Shown one piece after another: positions 1-5,023 of a stretch of DNA of 5,793 bases; positions within the stretch are counted from its first letter, which is position 1, and each line of letters starts with the position of its first letter. This DNA is from Oscillospiraceae bacterium. Lineage in GTDB: Bacteria > Bacillota > Clostridia > Oscillospirales > Oscillospiraceae. A program made the position numbers and the translations under genes. The stretch lies in assembly GCA_031260745.1 (NCBI GenBank), contig JAISKY010000071.1, positions 1-5,793 of the forward strand, read 5' to 3'. The notes beneath the pieces are model-generated. The model was given only the letters and a program-made list of their open reading frames with translations. It was not told the origin of the DNA and did not search any database.

Positions 1-358
1 CGTCGCGAGGGTAACGTACCGCGTCGAGGAAAATACGATACACGCCTACGGTTCCAGCGGAATCTACAATCCGGTAAATCCGGGCGCGTCCGACAGCCTT
101 GATATAGGCGGCTGCGTGAACTTGTTAACTCCTGGCAGACTTATCGGCGACAAGGTTCCGGGTATGGCTCCGAACTCCACTCTTATGGATATTAAGAAGT
201 ACGAGGGCGAGGTTCCGACAGGTCAATACTTCGAGGCAAAACTTGATAAAGTAGCGAAAGAAGCTGACCCGGACGCGGAAACCTGCTTTGACATTATCGA
301 GGGTCACGGCTTCGAGGCAATCCAGGCGAAAGTACGCGCAAAGACAATTAACAGATAA
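1..358 (+). CDS. Molybdopterin oxidoreductase catalytic (large) subunit, C-terminal fragment; transhydroxylase/dehydroxylase-like
   Basis: The frame is open from base 2 to the TAA at 356-358 and gives 118 residues; the N-terminus lies off the left edge. The stretch GGCVNLLTPGRLIG (about residues 36-49) followed by PGMAPNSTLMDIKKYEGE is typical of the C-terminal molybdopterin-dinucleotide binding domain of DMSO-reductase family enzymes. After this domain come about 45 further charged residues. The gene directly downstream encodes a three-cluster iron-sulfur subunit most like that of pyrogallol-phloroglucinol transhydroxylase. By association this is probably the Mo/W-bis-MGD catalytic subunit of a transhydroxylase or catechol-dehydroxylase type enzyme. 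The substrate cannot be read from this fragment: active-site and cluster-binding regions, and any Tat signal, are outside the window. A GTG at 116 could be taken as a start, but the reading frame and domain continue upstream of it. The family call is firm; the functional subtype is inferred. Confidence 0.85.
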   Translation, partial: VARVTYRVEENTIHAYGSSGIYNPVNPGASDSLDIGGCVNLLTPGRLIGDKVPGMAPNSTLMDIKKYEGEVPTGQYFEAKLDKVAKEADPDAETCFDIIEGHGFEAIQAKVRAKTINR

Positions 359-376
359 CAATTAATAGTGAACAAA

Positions 377-390
377 CCGCCTGCGGGCGG
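377..390 (+). repeat. GC-rich hairpin in the spacer between the two enzyme subunits
   Basis: CCGCC (377-381), loop TGCG, then GGCGG (386-390) form a perfect five-base-pair stem. No T-run follows, so it is not a normal intrinsic terminator. It could set the relative expression of the two subunits by stabilising mRNA ends, or be the core of a repeat element occupying this spacer. Its function is unknown. Confidence 0.5.
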
Positions 391-420
391 GACGTAGGGG
401 CGAAATCTTCAAATATCAAC

Positions 421-427
421 AAGGAGG
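421..427 (+). promoter_or_regulatory. Shine-Dalgarno sequence displaced far upstream of the small-subunit gene
   Basis: AAGGAGG is the only good ribosome binding site between the two subunit genes. It ends 61 nt before the ATG at 489, which has only an A-rich run directly before it. At normal spacing the site faces TTG 434 and GTG 437, which open a tiny frame (434-451, five codons then TAA). That frame is not in register with the downstream gene. Either the site drives a leader peptide, or it was the original site of the small subunit before sequence was inserted between it and the gene. Confidence 0.6.
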
Positions 428-453
428 ATATAATTGGTGGTTGGCGTATAATA

Positions 454-484
454 GGAAATTTCCAATTACTAATTATTAACTATA
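454..484 (+). repeat. Palindrome plus degenerate AT-rich heptamer array before the small-subunit start
   Basis: A perfect 10-bp palindrome GGAAATTTCC (454-463) is followed directly by three related heptamers: AATTACT (464-470), AATTATT (471-477) and AACTATA (478-484). The array ends four bases before the ATG at 489. A related AT-rich stretch in roughly inverted orientation (about 357-374) begins right at the stop codon of the large subunit. The spacer therefore looks like an element with heptamer-type ends. Confidence 0.45.
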
Positions 485-488
485 AAAA

Positions 489-1358
489 ATGCGATTAGGA
501 ATAGCGATTGACTCCCGTATGTGTATGTCGTGCTACTGCTGTTTTACGGCGTGCAAGGACGAGCATTGCGGATTTGACACGAAGCTGAGTAAGGCTCAGC
601 CTCAAATGGGTCAGTTTTGGATGGACATTCGCGAGTGGGAGCGCGGCGACAGCTCACGCAAGATTAAGACGGCTACGGTTCCCACTCCGTGCAGTCACTG
701 CAAAGACCCGGCGTGCTTGAAAGCCGCTAAGGACGGCGCGGTCTATAAGCGCGAGGACGGTATCGTAATCATTGACCCGGAGAAATCCAAAGGTCAGAAG
801 CAAATCGTTGACGCTTGCCCGATTAACGCCGTATACTGGAACGAGGAATACCAGATTCCGCAAAAGTGTACGATGTGCGCGGAACTGCTTGACGACCCGG
901 AGTATCTGGCTTACCTAGGCGACCCGAAACTAAAAAAACCGCGCTGTGTCGAGTCTTGCCCGAACAACGCGCTCTACTTCGGCGACTTGGACGACCCGAA
1001 CAGTGAGATTTCCAAAGCGATTGCCGCGAATAAGGTTACTCAGCTTGAAGCGTTGGAGGGTCAGGAAACCAACGTAGTACACCTCAACGTACCGTCGGTG
1101 TATCTAGCTGGTACTGTTTATCTGCCTAAGGAGTTTGAGGAAGTCGCTATCGGAGCTAAAGTCACGCTGACTTGCAAAGAGTGCGGTTCCAAATGGGAAA
1201 CTACCACGAACTATTTCGGCGATTGGGAAGTCGAGGATTTACCGAAAAATGACCATTTCGATATTGATATTGAGTTTCCCGGCTATAAACCCCTAAAGTT
1301 TACGGATATTGTTACCGATAAAGACCATTATGTAGGTATGTCGTATCTGACAGTATAA
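489..1358 (+). CDS. Iron-sulfur electron-transfer subunit of a pyrogallol transhydroxylase/catechol dehydroxylase-like molybdoenzyme
   Basis: The 289-residue protein carries DmsB/HybA-type ferredoxin domains. Cys12, 15, 18 and 22 form a CxxCxxCxxxC motif. Cys68, 71 and 76 are followed by a lone Cys110 in CP, then Cys127/130 (KCTMC) and Cys153/157. These twelve cysteines suit three [4Fe-4S] clusters. The missing fourth cysteine of the second motif (Ala80) and the three-cluster count match the small subunit of Pelobacter pyrogallol-phloroglucinol transhydroxylase, as I recall it. Residues about 196-289 form a C-terminal beta-sandwich-like domain (AGTVYL, GAKVTL, TTTNYFGDWEV), also as in that enzyme. 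An extra CxxC (229/232) is inserted in this domain, and Cys17 and Cys27 are additional. There is no signal peptide, so it is probably cytoplasmic. It follows the catalytic subunit and should pass electrons to or from it or hold the complex together. ATG 489 is the first possible start, because an in-frame TAA lies at 483-485, yet it has no adjacent ribosome binding site. A generic DmsB-type oxidoreductase subunit is the alternative. Confidence 0.88.
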   Translation: MRLGIAIDSRMCMSCYCCFTACKDEHCGFDTKLSKAQPQMGQFWMDIREWERGDSSRKIKTATVPTPCSHCKDPACLKAAKDGAVYKREDGIVIIDPEKSKGQKQIVDACPINAVYWNEEYQIPQKCTMCAELLDDPEYLAYLGDPKLKKPRCVESCPNNALYFGDLDDPNSEISKAIAANKVTQLEALEGQETNVVHLNVPSVYLAGTVYLPKEFEEVAIGAKVTLTCKECGSKWETTTNYFGDWEVEDLPKNDHFDIDIEFPGYKPLKFTDIVTDKDHYVGMSYLTV

Positions 1359-1393
1359 CTCGTAAATAATCAGCGTTACGGAGGGGTTTGACT

Positions 1394-1921
1394 TTGGGCA
1401 TTGAACGCATAAATCCGAGTACGCAAGTGACGCCAATATCTCCGTCGGAGAGAGCGCAGCCCGCGCTCCCTTCGGCGTTGCCTGTTCCGGCAACCGCGGC
1501 GGACTGGGAAAAGAAAATCGGACCTCCGTATATTGACGACGTTTCGGACGAAGCTAAAACGGAATCCGCGACGCGTTTGCAAAAACAAGCGGAATGTCAA
1601 ACCTGCAAAAACCGTAAATATAAGGACGGCTCCGACGACCCAAGCGTCAGTTTCCAAACTCCGACGAAAATCTCTCCGCAAAACGCCGCCAGAGCGGTCG
1701 CGGGTCACGAGCGTGAACACGTCGTTCACGAGCAAGCGGACGCGAAGCGCGAGGGCCGCGAGGTCGTAAGCCAGTCAGTAACGATACACACTTCCGTTTG
1801 TCCGGATTGCGGACGCGTCTACGTTTCCGGCGGCACGACAAGAACCTCAACCCGCGAGAAGTCCGACGCTCCGGAACCGATAGAACAAAATCAAGAACAA
1901 GAATTGAGTAGGGGCGAATAA
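1394..1921 (+). CDS. SprA/CJM1_0395-like putative zinc metalloprotease
   Basis: A 175-residue protein begins at TTG 1394. GGAGGGG (1380-1386) lies 7 nt upstream, whereas the earlier in-frame TTG at 1388 would be only 1 nt from it. The N-terminal 60 residues are rich in Pro, Ala and Ser and look disordered. The core has a CxxC knuckle (Cys68/71, ECQTCKNRKYKDGSDDPSVS), the phrase TPTKISPQNA, then HEREH (His105, Glu106, His109), a perfect HExxH zincin motif. A second CxxC (Cys136/139, VCPDCGRVYVSGG) follows, and the tail is Glu/Gln-rich. The C..C-RKYKDGSDDPSVSF-HE..H layout is that of the SprA-related/CJM1_0395 family, for which a metalloprotease role is predicted but not well established. There is no signal peptide. 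It starts 35 nt after the iron-sulfur subunit and probably shares its transcript, though a link to that enzyme is unproven. Confidence 0.8.
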   Translation: MGIERINPSTQVTPISPSERAQPALPSALPVPATAADWEKKIGPPYIDDVSDEAKTESATRLQKQAECQTCKNRKYKDGSDDPSVSFQTPTKISPQNAARAVAGHEREHVVHEQADAKREGREVVSQSVTIHTSVCPDCGRVYVSGGTTRTSTREKSDAPEPIEQNQEQELSRGE

Positions 1922-1936
1922 AAATTCGCCCCTTTT
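1910..1936 (+). terminator. Intrinsic terminator overlapping the stop codon of the metalloprotease-like gene
   Basis: AGGGGCGAAT (1910-1919) pairs perfectly with ATTCGCCCCT (1924-1933) over ten base pairs with an AAAA loop, and TTTT runs through 1936. The stem begins inside the last codons, and the stop codon (1919-1921) lies at the stem top and loop. It should end the redox operon before the convergent phosphoribosyltransferase gene. For minus-strand transcripts the hairpin also forms but lacks a following T-run. Confidence 0.85.
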
Positions 1937-1950
1937 ACGTTGAACGGAGA

Positions 1951-2514
1951 TTACGCGGCAAGCGGCTCGCCGTTTTTGTCGAAAAGCGGCAACGGCTCAA
2001 GATAGATAATGTCCGTACGCGGGATTGCGTCGCCCTCCGCTAAGATTGCCATACGTCCGCAAACCTCGCCGCCGGCTTCGCGAACCAACGCCTCAATCGC
2101 GTTAAGCGAGTGTCCGGTCGAGATAACGTCGTCCACAATCAGGATTCGCTTACCTTTCATTAAAGCCGCATCGTCGCCGTCAATGTACAAAGTCTGACTG
2201 GCGGCGGTGGTAATGCTTTCCACTCCGATGCTGAAAACGTCGCGCATATAGAGCTTCTGGGATTTTCGCGCAAGCAGATACTTTTTATCGCCGCGCTGAC
2301 GCGCCATCTCGTACACCAGCGGAATACCCTTGGATTCCGCCGTGATTAGATAGTCGTAGTTCGGAGCGCGTTCAAGCAAAGCCGTTGCGCTTGCGACGGT
2401 AAGTTCAGGGTCGCCGAATATAACAAACGCGGCGATATAAAGTTCGTCGTTAAGCGGACATAGCGGAAGTTCCCGATTGACTCCCGCGATTGTTATCGGG
2501 TATGCAGTTTTCAT
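1951..2514 (-). CDS. Adenine-type phosphoribosyltransferase (type I PRTase)
   Basis: The 187-residue protein has the type I PRTase signature. Residues 124-136 (ILIVDDVISTGHS) form the PRPP-binding loop with the two acidic residues Asp128/129. AESKGIP (59-65) corresponds to the ESRG-type segment of adenine and xanthine phosphoribosyltransferases, and the LARKSQKLY stretch (about 81-89) matches their flexible-loop region. Length fits the family (170-195). Such enzymes join a purine base to PRPP to make a nucleotide in purine salvage. I favour an apt-like enzyme, but the loop differs from the common DDLLATGGT form, so another purine base or a regulatory role is possible. The start is ATG at 2514-2512, with GGAGGT on the minus strand (2527-2522) 7 nt before it. 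It converges on the redox operon and diverges from the rplI operon. Confidence 0.82.
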   Translation of the reverse strand: MKTAYPITIAGVNRELPLCPLNDELYIAAFVIFGDPELTVASATALLERAPNYDYLITAESKGIPLVYEMARQRGDKKYLLARKSQKLYMRDVFSIGVESITTAASQTLYIDGDDAALMKGKRILIVDDVISTGHSLNAIEALVREAGGEVCGRMAILAEGDAIPRTDIIYLEPLPLFDKNGEPLAA

Positions 2515-2629
2515 TTTAGTACCTCCAAGTAAATTTTATATTATAATTTACCTAATGTTAACACATTCCGCTTGCAATTTCAAGTATTATGTGATAATAT
2601 AATTACAATTCAACAAGGAGGACAAAAAA
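2515..2629. promoter_or_regulatory. Divergent control region between the PRTase gene and the rplI operon
   Basis: This AT-rich 115-bp stretch holds both ribosome binding sites. On the minus strand TATAAT (2545-2540) lies just upstream of GGAGGT (2527-2522), but no convincing -35 box sits 16-18 bp further out. On the plus strand an extended -10 (TGTGATAAT, 2590-2598) overlaps TATAAT (2598-2603), with TTGCAA at 2572-2577 as a weakly spaced -35 (15 or 20 bp). A TGTTAACA palindrome (2556-2563) lies between the two promoters and could be an operator; this is speculative. Confidence 0.5.
2615..2621 (+). promoter_or_regulatory. Consensus ribosome binding site of the small acidic protein
   Basis: AAGGAGG ends 8 nt before ATG 2630, which is ideal spacing and fixes the start. 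The preceding CAACAAGGAGGA context is the same as that of the displaced site at 421-427, which suggests the latter was once a normally placed ribosome binding site. Confidence 0.85.
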
Positions 2630-3001
2630 ATGCCGGATTTTGATGAAATGAAGCAAAAAGTAGGAGAAACCGCGGAGTATGTCGCGGGTCAGGCGGTACT
2701 GTTCGCCAAGACAGCCGGGGAGAAACTTTCCGTTGCGGCTAAAATCGCGAAACTAAGAGCCGATATACTCGGCGAACACGAGAGCATTCGTAAGGCTTAC
2801 AGCCGAATCGGCAAACTTTACGTTGAGAATTTCGCCGACGCGCCTCACGACGTTATGCTGTCGGACATTGAAAAAGTATCGCTATCGGAACAGCGTATAG
2901 CGATATATAACGAAGAAATCGAACGTATCAAATCGGAAGGCAGCGCTCCGTCAGCCGACGCCGACGTAGAGGTTGAAGATACGCCGGAGGAGGACGAGTA
3001 A
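2630..3001 (+). CDS. Small helical protein with acidic tail, conserved-type, unknown function
   Basis: The 123-residue protein has no signal peptide or catalytic motif that I can see. Residues 1-50 are an Ala/Lys/Val-rich amphipathic helix pattern (MKQKVGETAEYVAGQAVLFAKTA). Residues 50-108 continue as probable coiled coil with RKAYSRIGKLYVENF in the middle. The last 15 residues are strongly acidic (EVEDTPEEDE). The pattern of an N-terminal KVGETA-like helix, then AKLRADI and IRKAYSRIGKLY, resembles short uncharacterised cytosolic proteins common in Clostridia. It ends two bases before rplI, and the codons of its acidic tail supply the rplI ribosome binding site, so the two genes are co-translated in practice. 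No function can be assigned. Confidence 0.75.
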   Translation: MPDFDEMKQKVGETAEYVAGQAVLFAKTAGEKLSVAAKIAKLRADILGEHESIRKAYSRIGKLYVENFADAPHDVMLSDIEKVSLSEQRIAIYNEEIERIKSEGSAPSADADVEVEDTPEEDE

Positions 3002-3003
3002 AA

Positions 3004-3450
3004 TTGAAAGTTATTCTGCTGCAAGATGTAAAGGGGCAGGGTAAGAAGGGCGAAGCCGCCGAAGTTTCCGACGGCTACGCCCGCAATTACCTGCTGCCTC
3101 GCAAACTTGCCGTTGCCGCTACATCGGAGAACCTTAACGAGCTTAAACAAAAAGAGAAAGCGAAAGCGGCTCAGGAAGTTCGCGAACGCGCTCAGGCTAA
3201 TGAGAACGCCAAGAAGCTCGAAAGCATTATTGTTAAAGTTACCGCGCGCGCCGGAGAAAACGGTAAACTGTTCGGAAGCGTTACGAGTCAAGAAATCTCT
3301 GACGCGCTTTTGGAACAGCACGGAATTTCCGTTGAGAAAAACAGAATCGTTCAGGCTGAACCTATCAAGTCGTTCGGGTCGTACGAGGTCAAGGCTAAAT
3401 TCGGCTACGAGGTCAGCGGCACAATTAACCTTATTGTCACGGAGAAATAG
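3004..3450 (+). CDS. rplI: Large ribosomal subunit protein bL9
   Basis: The 148-residue product has the bL9 N-terminal RNA-binding signature: MKVILLQDVKGQGKKGE, then VSDGYARNYLLPRKLAVAAT. A long charged connecting helix (about 42-75, rich in K, E, A) leads to the C-terminal domain (about 80-148) with ARAGENGKLFGSVTSQEI, GISVEKNRI and the final GTINLIVTEK. bL9 binds 23S rRNA near the L1 stalk and helps maintain reading frame. Length is normal. The start codon is TTG at 3004; AGGAGG at 2988-2993, within the preceding gene, is about 10 nt upstream. rplI next to dnaB is the common Bacillota order. A repeat element now fills the gap to dnaB. Confidence 0.97.
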   Translation: MKVILLQDVKGQGKKGEAAEVSDGYARNYLLPRKLAVAATSENLNELKQKEKAKAAQEVRERAQANENAKKLESIIVKVTARAGENGKLFGSVTSQEISDALLEQHGISVEKNRIVQAEPIKSFGSYEVKAKFGYEVSGTINLIVTEK

Positions 3451-3461
3451 AAAATGTAAAC

Positions 3462-3549
3462 TTATAAATTATAAATTATAATTTTGAAGCGAATCGCGGA
3501 CTTTGGCAATTCGGCTGATTTATAATTTATAATTTATAATTTATAATTT
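3462..3549 (+). repeat. Inverted AT-rich heptamer arrays flanking a short core, between rplI and dnaB
   Basis: The left arm (3462-3485) is built from TTATAAA-type heptamers. The right arm (3518-3549) is four tandem copies of TTTATAA, the same unit on the opposite strand. Twenty bases match perfectly as an inverted repeat (3462-3481 against 3520-3539, or shifted by 7). The core (3486-3517) has its own imperfect symmetry (GCGAAT against ATTCGG). The RNA or single-stranded DNA could fold into a long AT stem. The right arm ends 5 nt before the dnaB ATG. No long T-run makes it a standard terminator, and no transposase is present. Confidence 0.8.
3503..3547 (+). promoter_or_regulatory. Possible dnaB promoter made by the heptamer array
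   Basis: Each right-arm unit contains a perfect TATAAT, at 3521, 3528, 3535 and 3542. TTGGCA (3503-3508) is one mismatch from TTGACA and lies 19 bp before the TATAAT at 3528. The last TATAAT would place a start site almost on the dnaB ATG (3555), which would give a leaderless message. This is inferred from sequence alone, and AT-rich repeats produce such boxes by chance. Confidence 0.3.
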
Positions 3550-3554
3550 GGTTT

Positions 3555-4877
3555 ATGGATACATTACAATCACTTAGTCTACCGCACGATACGACCGCCG
3601 AACAGGCGGTAATCGGCTCAATTTTAATGCACGGTGCGAGTATCGCCGACGTGCTGGACGTGTTGCGTCCCGACGACTTTTACAGCGAAACCAACCGCGA
3701 GATTTTCACCGTTATTTTGTCGATGTTCAATTATGGTCAGCCGATTGACGCGGTAACGCTGATTGACGAAATGCGTAAGCAAGGCGTTGCGAAAACGAAT
3801 ACTCCTGAATATTTTACGCAATTGCTGTCCGTAACTCCTACGTGGCGCAACGTGATGACCTACGCGAAAATCGTTTCGGACAAGGCTCGCGTCAGAGCAA
3901 TCGCGGAGGCGGCGGGTGAAATCAGCGCGAAAATCGCGGAGGGCGAGGGCGGCGCCGAGGAAATGCTGGAGTTCGCGGAACGTAAGATTTACGCGCTAAG
4001 GCAAGGTCGCGGAGCGGGCGGGCTTACTCCCGTAAGCGATATTATCCTGAACGTCTACGACCAACTTCGGGAGCTTGCCGACTCCGGCAGCAGTATCTCC
4101 GGACTTGCTACCGGAATGTCGCGTTTGGACAACGTGATTATGGGATTAAACTCGTCGGATTTGATTTTGTTGGCGTCACGCCCCGGCGTAGGCAAGACCA
4201 GCCTCGCGCTTAACGTACTGGTAAACGTTGCGAAGCACGAGCCTGAAAAAGTCGCGGCGTATTTTTCCCTTGAAATGAGTAAGGAGCAACTCGTGTCGCG
4301 CATACTTAGCGGCGAAGCGTTTATCGACAGTAAGAAACTCCGAACCGGACGGCTTAACGCGGACGACTGGCGCAGACTTGGCTCCGCCGCGTCGATTCTA
4401 TCCAAAACCGGAATACGAATTGACGACAACTCGATGATTAGCGTCGCGGAGATAAACTCTCAGTGCCGTAGGATTGATAATCTCGCGCTTGTGGTAATCG
4501 ACTATTTGCAGTTGATGAACTCGCAAGGCTCGGAGAACCGCTTACAGGCGGTAAGCGAAATGTCGCGAATGATGAAACTAATGGCGATGGAGCTTAAAGT
4601 ACCCGTAATCTGCTGTTGTCAGTTAAGCCGCGCAAGCGTTCAGCGTGAGAACAAGCGTCCGGTACTGTCAGACTTGCGCGAAAGCGGAAGTTTGGAGCAG
4701 GACGCGGACATCGTACTCGGACTGTACCGTGAGGACGCGTTCAAACAAGACGCGGAGGAACACAACTCCGCCGAGCTTATCGTGCTTAAAAACCGTCACG
4801 GCGAAACCACCAGCGTAAAGCTGCAATGGCTGCCGGAATACACTACATATACCGAAGTCGAGGAACGCTACGACTAA
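3555..4877 (+). CDS. dnaB: Replicative DNA helicase DnaB
   Basis: The 440-residue protein has the full DnaB layout. The N-terminal domain (about 8-105) opens with PHDTTAEQAVIGSIL, a linker helix follows, and the RecA-like motor starts near residue 180. Walker A is SRPGVGKTS (208-216, Lys214). The catalytic glutamate is in FSLEMS (Glu240), Walker B is LVVIDYLQLM (Asp316), and motif H4 is CCQLSRASVQRENKRPVLSDLRES split at residues 354-377. KNRHG (412-416) holds the Lys/Arg-finger pair. It forms the hexamer that unwinds DNA ahead of the fork using ATP. There is no intein and no truncation. The ATG is fixed by family alignment, but no Shine-Dalgarno precedes it: the upstream bases are the heptamer array and GGTTT. 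Translation may depend on AT-rich unstructured leader, coupling or leaderless initiation. Confidence 0.97.
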   Translation: MDTLQSLSLPHDTTAEQAVIGSILMHGASIADVLDVLRPDDFYSETNREIFTVILSMFNYGQPIDAVTLIDEMRKQGVAKTNTPEYFTQLLSVTPTWRNVMTYAKIVSDKARVRAIAEAAGEISAKIAEGEGGAEEMLEFAERKIYALRQGRGAGGLTPVSDIILNVYDQLRELADSGSSISGLATGMSRLDNVIMGLNSSDLILLASRPGVGKTSLALNVLVNVAKHEPEKVAAYFSLEMSKEQLVSRILSGEAFIDSKKLRTGRLNADDWRRLGSAASILSKTGIRIDDNSMISVAEINSQCRRIDNLALVVIDYLQLMNSQGSENRLQAVSEMSRMMKLMAMELKVPVICCCQLSRASVQRENKRPVLSDLRESGSLEQDADIVLGLYREDAFKQDAEEHNSAELIVLKNRHGETTSVKLQWLPEYTTYTEVEERYD

Positions 4878-4897
4878 GTTATTAATTCAGACGCGCA

Positions 4898-4924
4898 ATT
4901 TATCAATAACCATTTATCAGTAAC
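4898..4924 (+). repeat. Short direct repeat downstream of dnaB with 14-base period
   Basis: ATTTATCAATAAC (4898-4910) and ATTTATCAGTAAC (4912-4924) match at 12 of 13 bases, 14 bases apart. Fourteen is twice the seven-base period of the arrays before dnaB and before the iron-sulfur subunit, so this may be a decayed relative of them. Confidence 0.45.
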
Positions 4925-4942
4925 AAAAAACAAAAAAAGTTG

Positions 4943-4971
4943 TTGACAACGCAGTAAAATTGTGCTACACT
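4943..4971 (+). promoter_or_regulatory. Sigma-A-type promoter P1 upstream of ylxM
   Basis: A perfect TTGACA (4943-4948) is followed 17 bp later by TACACT (4966-4971), preceded by TG at 4963-4964 as an extended -10. The predicted start is near 4978. The -10 box lies inside the left arm of the inverted repeat at 4964-4985. Confidence 0.65.
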
Positions 4972-4993
4972 TTATCAGGTGTAGCGTCTTTTT
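4964..4993 (+). terminator. Inverted repeat with T-run: dnaB terminator and/or P1 operator
   Basis: GCTACAC (4964-4970) and GTGTAGC (4979-4985) pair perfectly around an eight-base loop, and five Ts follow after three bases (4989-4993). This fits an intrinsic terminator for dnaB, 87 nt after its stop. The same repeat covers the P1 -10 box and start site, which also fits a repressor operator. RNA started at P1 would lack the left arm and so escape termination. Confidence 0.6.
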
Positions 4994-4995
4994 GC

Positions 4996-5023
4996 TTTAC
5001 AGGCGCTCGCGTTGTGATATAAT
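4996..5023 (+). promoter_or_regulatory. Sigma-A-type promoter P2 upstream of ylxM
   Basis: TTTACA (4996-5001), 16 bp, then a perfect TATAAT (5018-5023) preceded by TGA (5015-5017), giving an extended -10. The start would be near 5030, leaving a leader of about 57 nt that includes a small GCGC-GAC-GCGC hairpin (5060-5070) just ahead of the ribosome binding site at 5073-5078. Confidence 0.7.

Noticed and set aside
116..358. Separate 80-residue gene starting at GTG 116
   Set aside because: The frame is open to the left edge, and the conserved molybdopterin-binding domain begins before this codon.
377..390. GC hairpin as a terminator after the large subunit
   Set aside because: No T-run follows, and the two subunits should be co-transcribed.
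447..452. TATAAT as a promoter for the iron-sulfur subunit
   Set aside because: No -35-like hexamer lies 16-18 bp upstream and there is no extended TG. The surrounding repeat is AT-rich, so a chance match is likely.
1376..1850. Open frames on the minus strand and other frames across the metalloprotease-like gene
   Set aside because: They are Arg-rich, lack ribosome binding sites and recognisable domains, and lie opposite or within a gene with clear conserved motifs.
3462..3549. CRISPR array or IS-derived element
   Set aside because: Units are 7 bp without spacers, and there is no transposase, cas gene or clear target duplication.
4967..4982. NrdR-like box in ACAC-N8-GTGT
   Set aside because: Only the outer bases fit; the central bases differ from the consensus, there is no second box at the usual distance, and no ribonucleotide reductase gene is present.
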